A DNA stretch of 6,881 nt from CAYHWW01 sp964360145. GTDB taxonomy: Bacteria; Bdellovibrionota; UBA1018; CAYHWW01. The stretch spans positions 1 through 6,881 of the forward strand of contig CAYHWW010000174.1 in the NCBI GenBank assembly GCA_964360145.1, written 5' to 3'. Numbering within the stretch: the first letter of the stretch is position 1; each line of letters starts with the position of its first letter. Of this stretch, positions 6,290-6,881 are shown piece by piece. The notes under the pieces are model-generated. The model did no database searches. It saw only the letters and a program-made list of their open reading frames with translations, and was not told where the DNA came from. Both the position numbers and the translations under genes were made by a program.

Positions 6290-6766
6290 ATGATGGAACG
6301 ATCCGCCGAACATGGCACACAAACAAATGAAAATTCCCTGCGCATTTTGTCGAAAGTGATTGTGGGTAAGCTCGAGAACGCCAAGATGATCGAGTTTAAT
6401 CCCGCCAATCGAAACGACCTTCGGGAGGCGTTCTACCGCCTGCTGAATAATTTCATGCTCACTGAGCAGGGCCTGGTGAACCAGGTGCGGGGCGAAATCG
6501 AAGCCAAGTTGGGGAAGATCTCCGATGCGGAGCTCACCCAGACCGAGGCTTTCAAGATGCGCAAGCGCGCCCTCAAAGAGCAGTATGAGGATAACAAGAT
6601 TGTGGGCTTCTATCTGAAGACGTCGCTAAAGGATCTCGCCACCAAAGCGGGCGACTTCTTCCTGCGCAACTCGCTGGTCGAGGAAGTGTTCGCCGACGAC
6701 GATGAGATGCGCAAGCTGGTGCTTACATCCATCAGCACCTTCGACGAGAGCAAGGTCGCTACGTAG
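6290..6766 (+). CDS. DUF507-family protein
   Basis: This encodes 158 predicted cytoplasmic, mainly helical and strongly charged residues. The C-terminal half carries the segment I recall from DUF507 proteins: a conserved helix around DLATKAGDFFLRNSLVEEVF (115-134) followed by ADDDEMRKLV (135-144), matching the family's '...EVFADD...RRK' ending. The N-terminal half (SLRILSKVIVGKLENAKMIE, 16-35) fits the family's opening 'I..L...I...L' pattern. No catalytic motif is visible and the family's function is unknown; it is found mainly in former Deltaproteobacteria and some other lineages. ATG 6290 and ATG 6293 are both possible, with no good ribosome site. It starts 44 bases after the oxidase gene, so the two may be co-transcribed. 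The palindromic repeat follows directly. Confidence 0.7.
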   Translation: MMERSAEHGTQTNENSLRILSKVIVGKLENAKMIEFNPANRNDLREAFYRLLNNFMLTEQGLVNQVRGEIEAKLGKISDAELTQTEAFKMRKRALKEQYEDNKIVGFYLKTSLKDLATKAGDFFLRNSLVEEVFADDDEMRKLVLTSISTFDESKVAT

Positions 6767-6829
6767 GCTCTGTTTTGTCGCGGATCCTCAACCAAAATTC
6801 CGGTTAGGCGAAGGTATTTTCCCGGGGAG

Positions 6830-6881
6830 CGAGGCGGAGGAGGAAGTGGCCGACCAAAGCGCACTCCTGTGCGCTGCGTGG
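6830..6881 (+). repeat. Palindromic interspersed repeat, copy 2 (cut by the right edge)
   Basis: Inverted relative to copy 1 at 286-338. Bases 6851-6881 match its reverse complement at 26 of 31 positions, and CGAGGCGGAG at 6830-6839 is identical. The stem 6858-6864 with 6869-6875 is again perfect (7 bp, loop TCCT). Relative to copy 1, the first stem pair has changed from G-C to A-T and the fifth from T-A to C-G, so pairing is kept. Weaker similarity may begin at about 6780 (GCGGATCCTCAAC against GCGTATCATCGAC). It lies downstream of the DUF507 gene in non-coding sequence. Confidence 0.7.

Noticed and set aside
6610..6864. 84-codon minus-strand open frame starting inside the right-hand repeat
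   Set aside because: It runs from the repeat into the antisense of the DUF507 gene, with a Pro/Arg-rich start and no family resemblance.
1..6881. CRISPR array, integron attC site or intact transposase
   Set aside because: There is no regularly spaced repeat array, the palindromic repeats lack the core-site pattern of attC, and no transposase or integrase motifs are encoded in any frame.

Overview
The window looks like a piece of a Gram-negative bacterial chromosome of moderate to high GC. Signal peptides, one lipobox protein and Shine-Dalgarno sites are bacterial. A DUF507-like protein, an HNH-endonuclease family of the kind common in Bdellovibrio-like and other former Deltaproteobacteria, and a secreted protein with a GW-x-TGRC motif point loosely to Bdellovibrionota/Deltaproteobacteria. 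This placement is an inference from family recall, not from a marker gene.

Layout. (1) 1-665, minus strand: a decayed HNH-endonuclease-family gene running off the left edge, with a single-base frameshift near 543/544. Its middle is replaced or interrupted by a short palindromic repeat (core 286-338). (2) 666-1089: no gene recognised. (3) 1090-1779: a small exported protein of unknown function. (4) 1852-3003: an AAA_14/DUF4143-type ATPase whose C-terminal nuclease-like region lacks the usual catalytic residues. It is preceded by a long hairpin and bracketed by two copies of a 12-base direct repeat. (5) 3082-3870: a lipoprotein with eight further cysteines and a recognisable sigma70-type promoter. 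(6) 3867-4817, minus strand: an EamA-type drug/metabolite transporter, convergent with and overlapping the lipoprotein gene by 4 bases. (7) 4842-6245: a HemY-type protoporphyrinogen oxidase, divergent from the transporter with only 24 bases between the start codons. (8) 6290-6766: a DUF507-family protein. (9) 6767-6881: a second copy of the palindromic repeat in opposite orientation, cut by the right edge.

The right part (about 3082-6766) reads as ordinary core sequence; one 60-base line of the oxidase gene counts to 63% GC. The left part (1-3003) looks accessory: a broken gene, a repeat, an orphan ATPase (50% GC in a sampled line) with many homopolymer runs, and an uncharacterised exported protein. 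The strongest unexplained signal is the repeat family. The two copies differ at five of 31 core positions, and four of these form two compensatory base-pair changes in a 7-bp stem, so the folded structure appears to be what is conserved.
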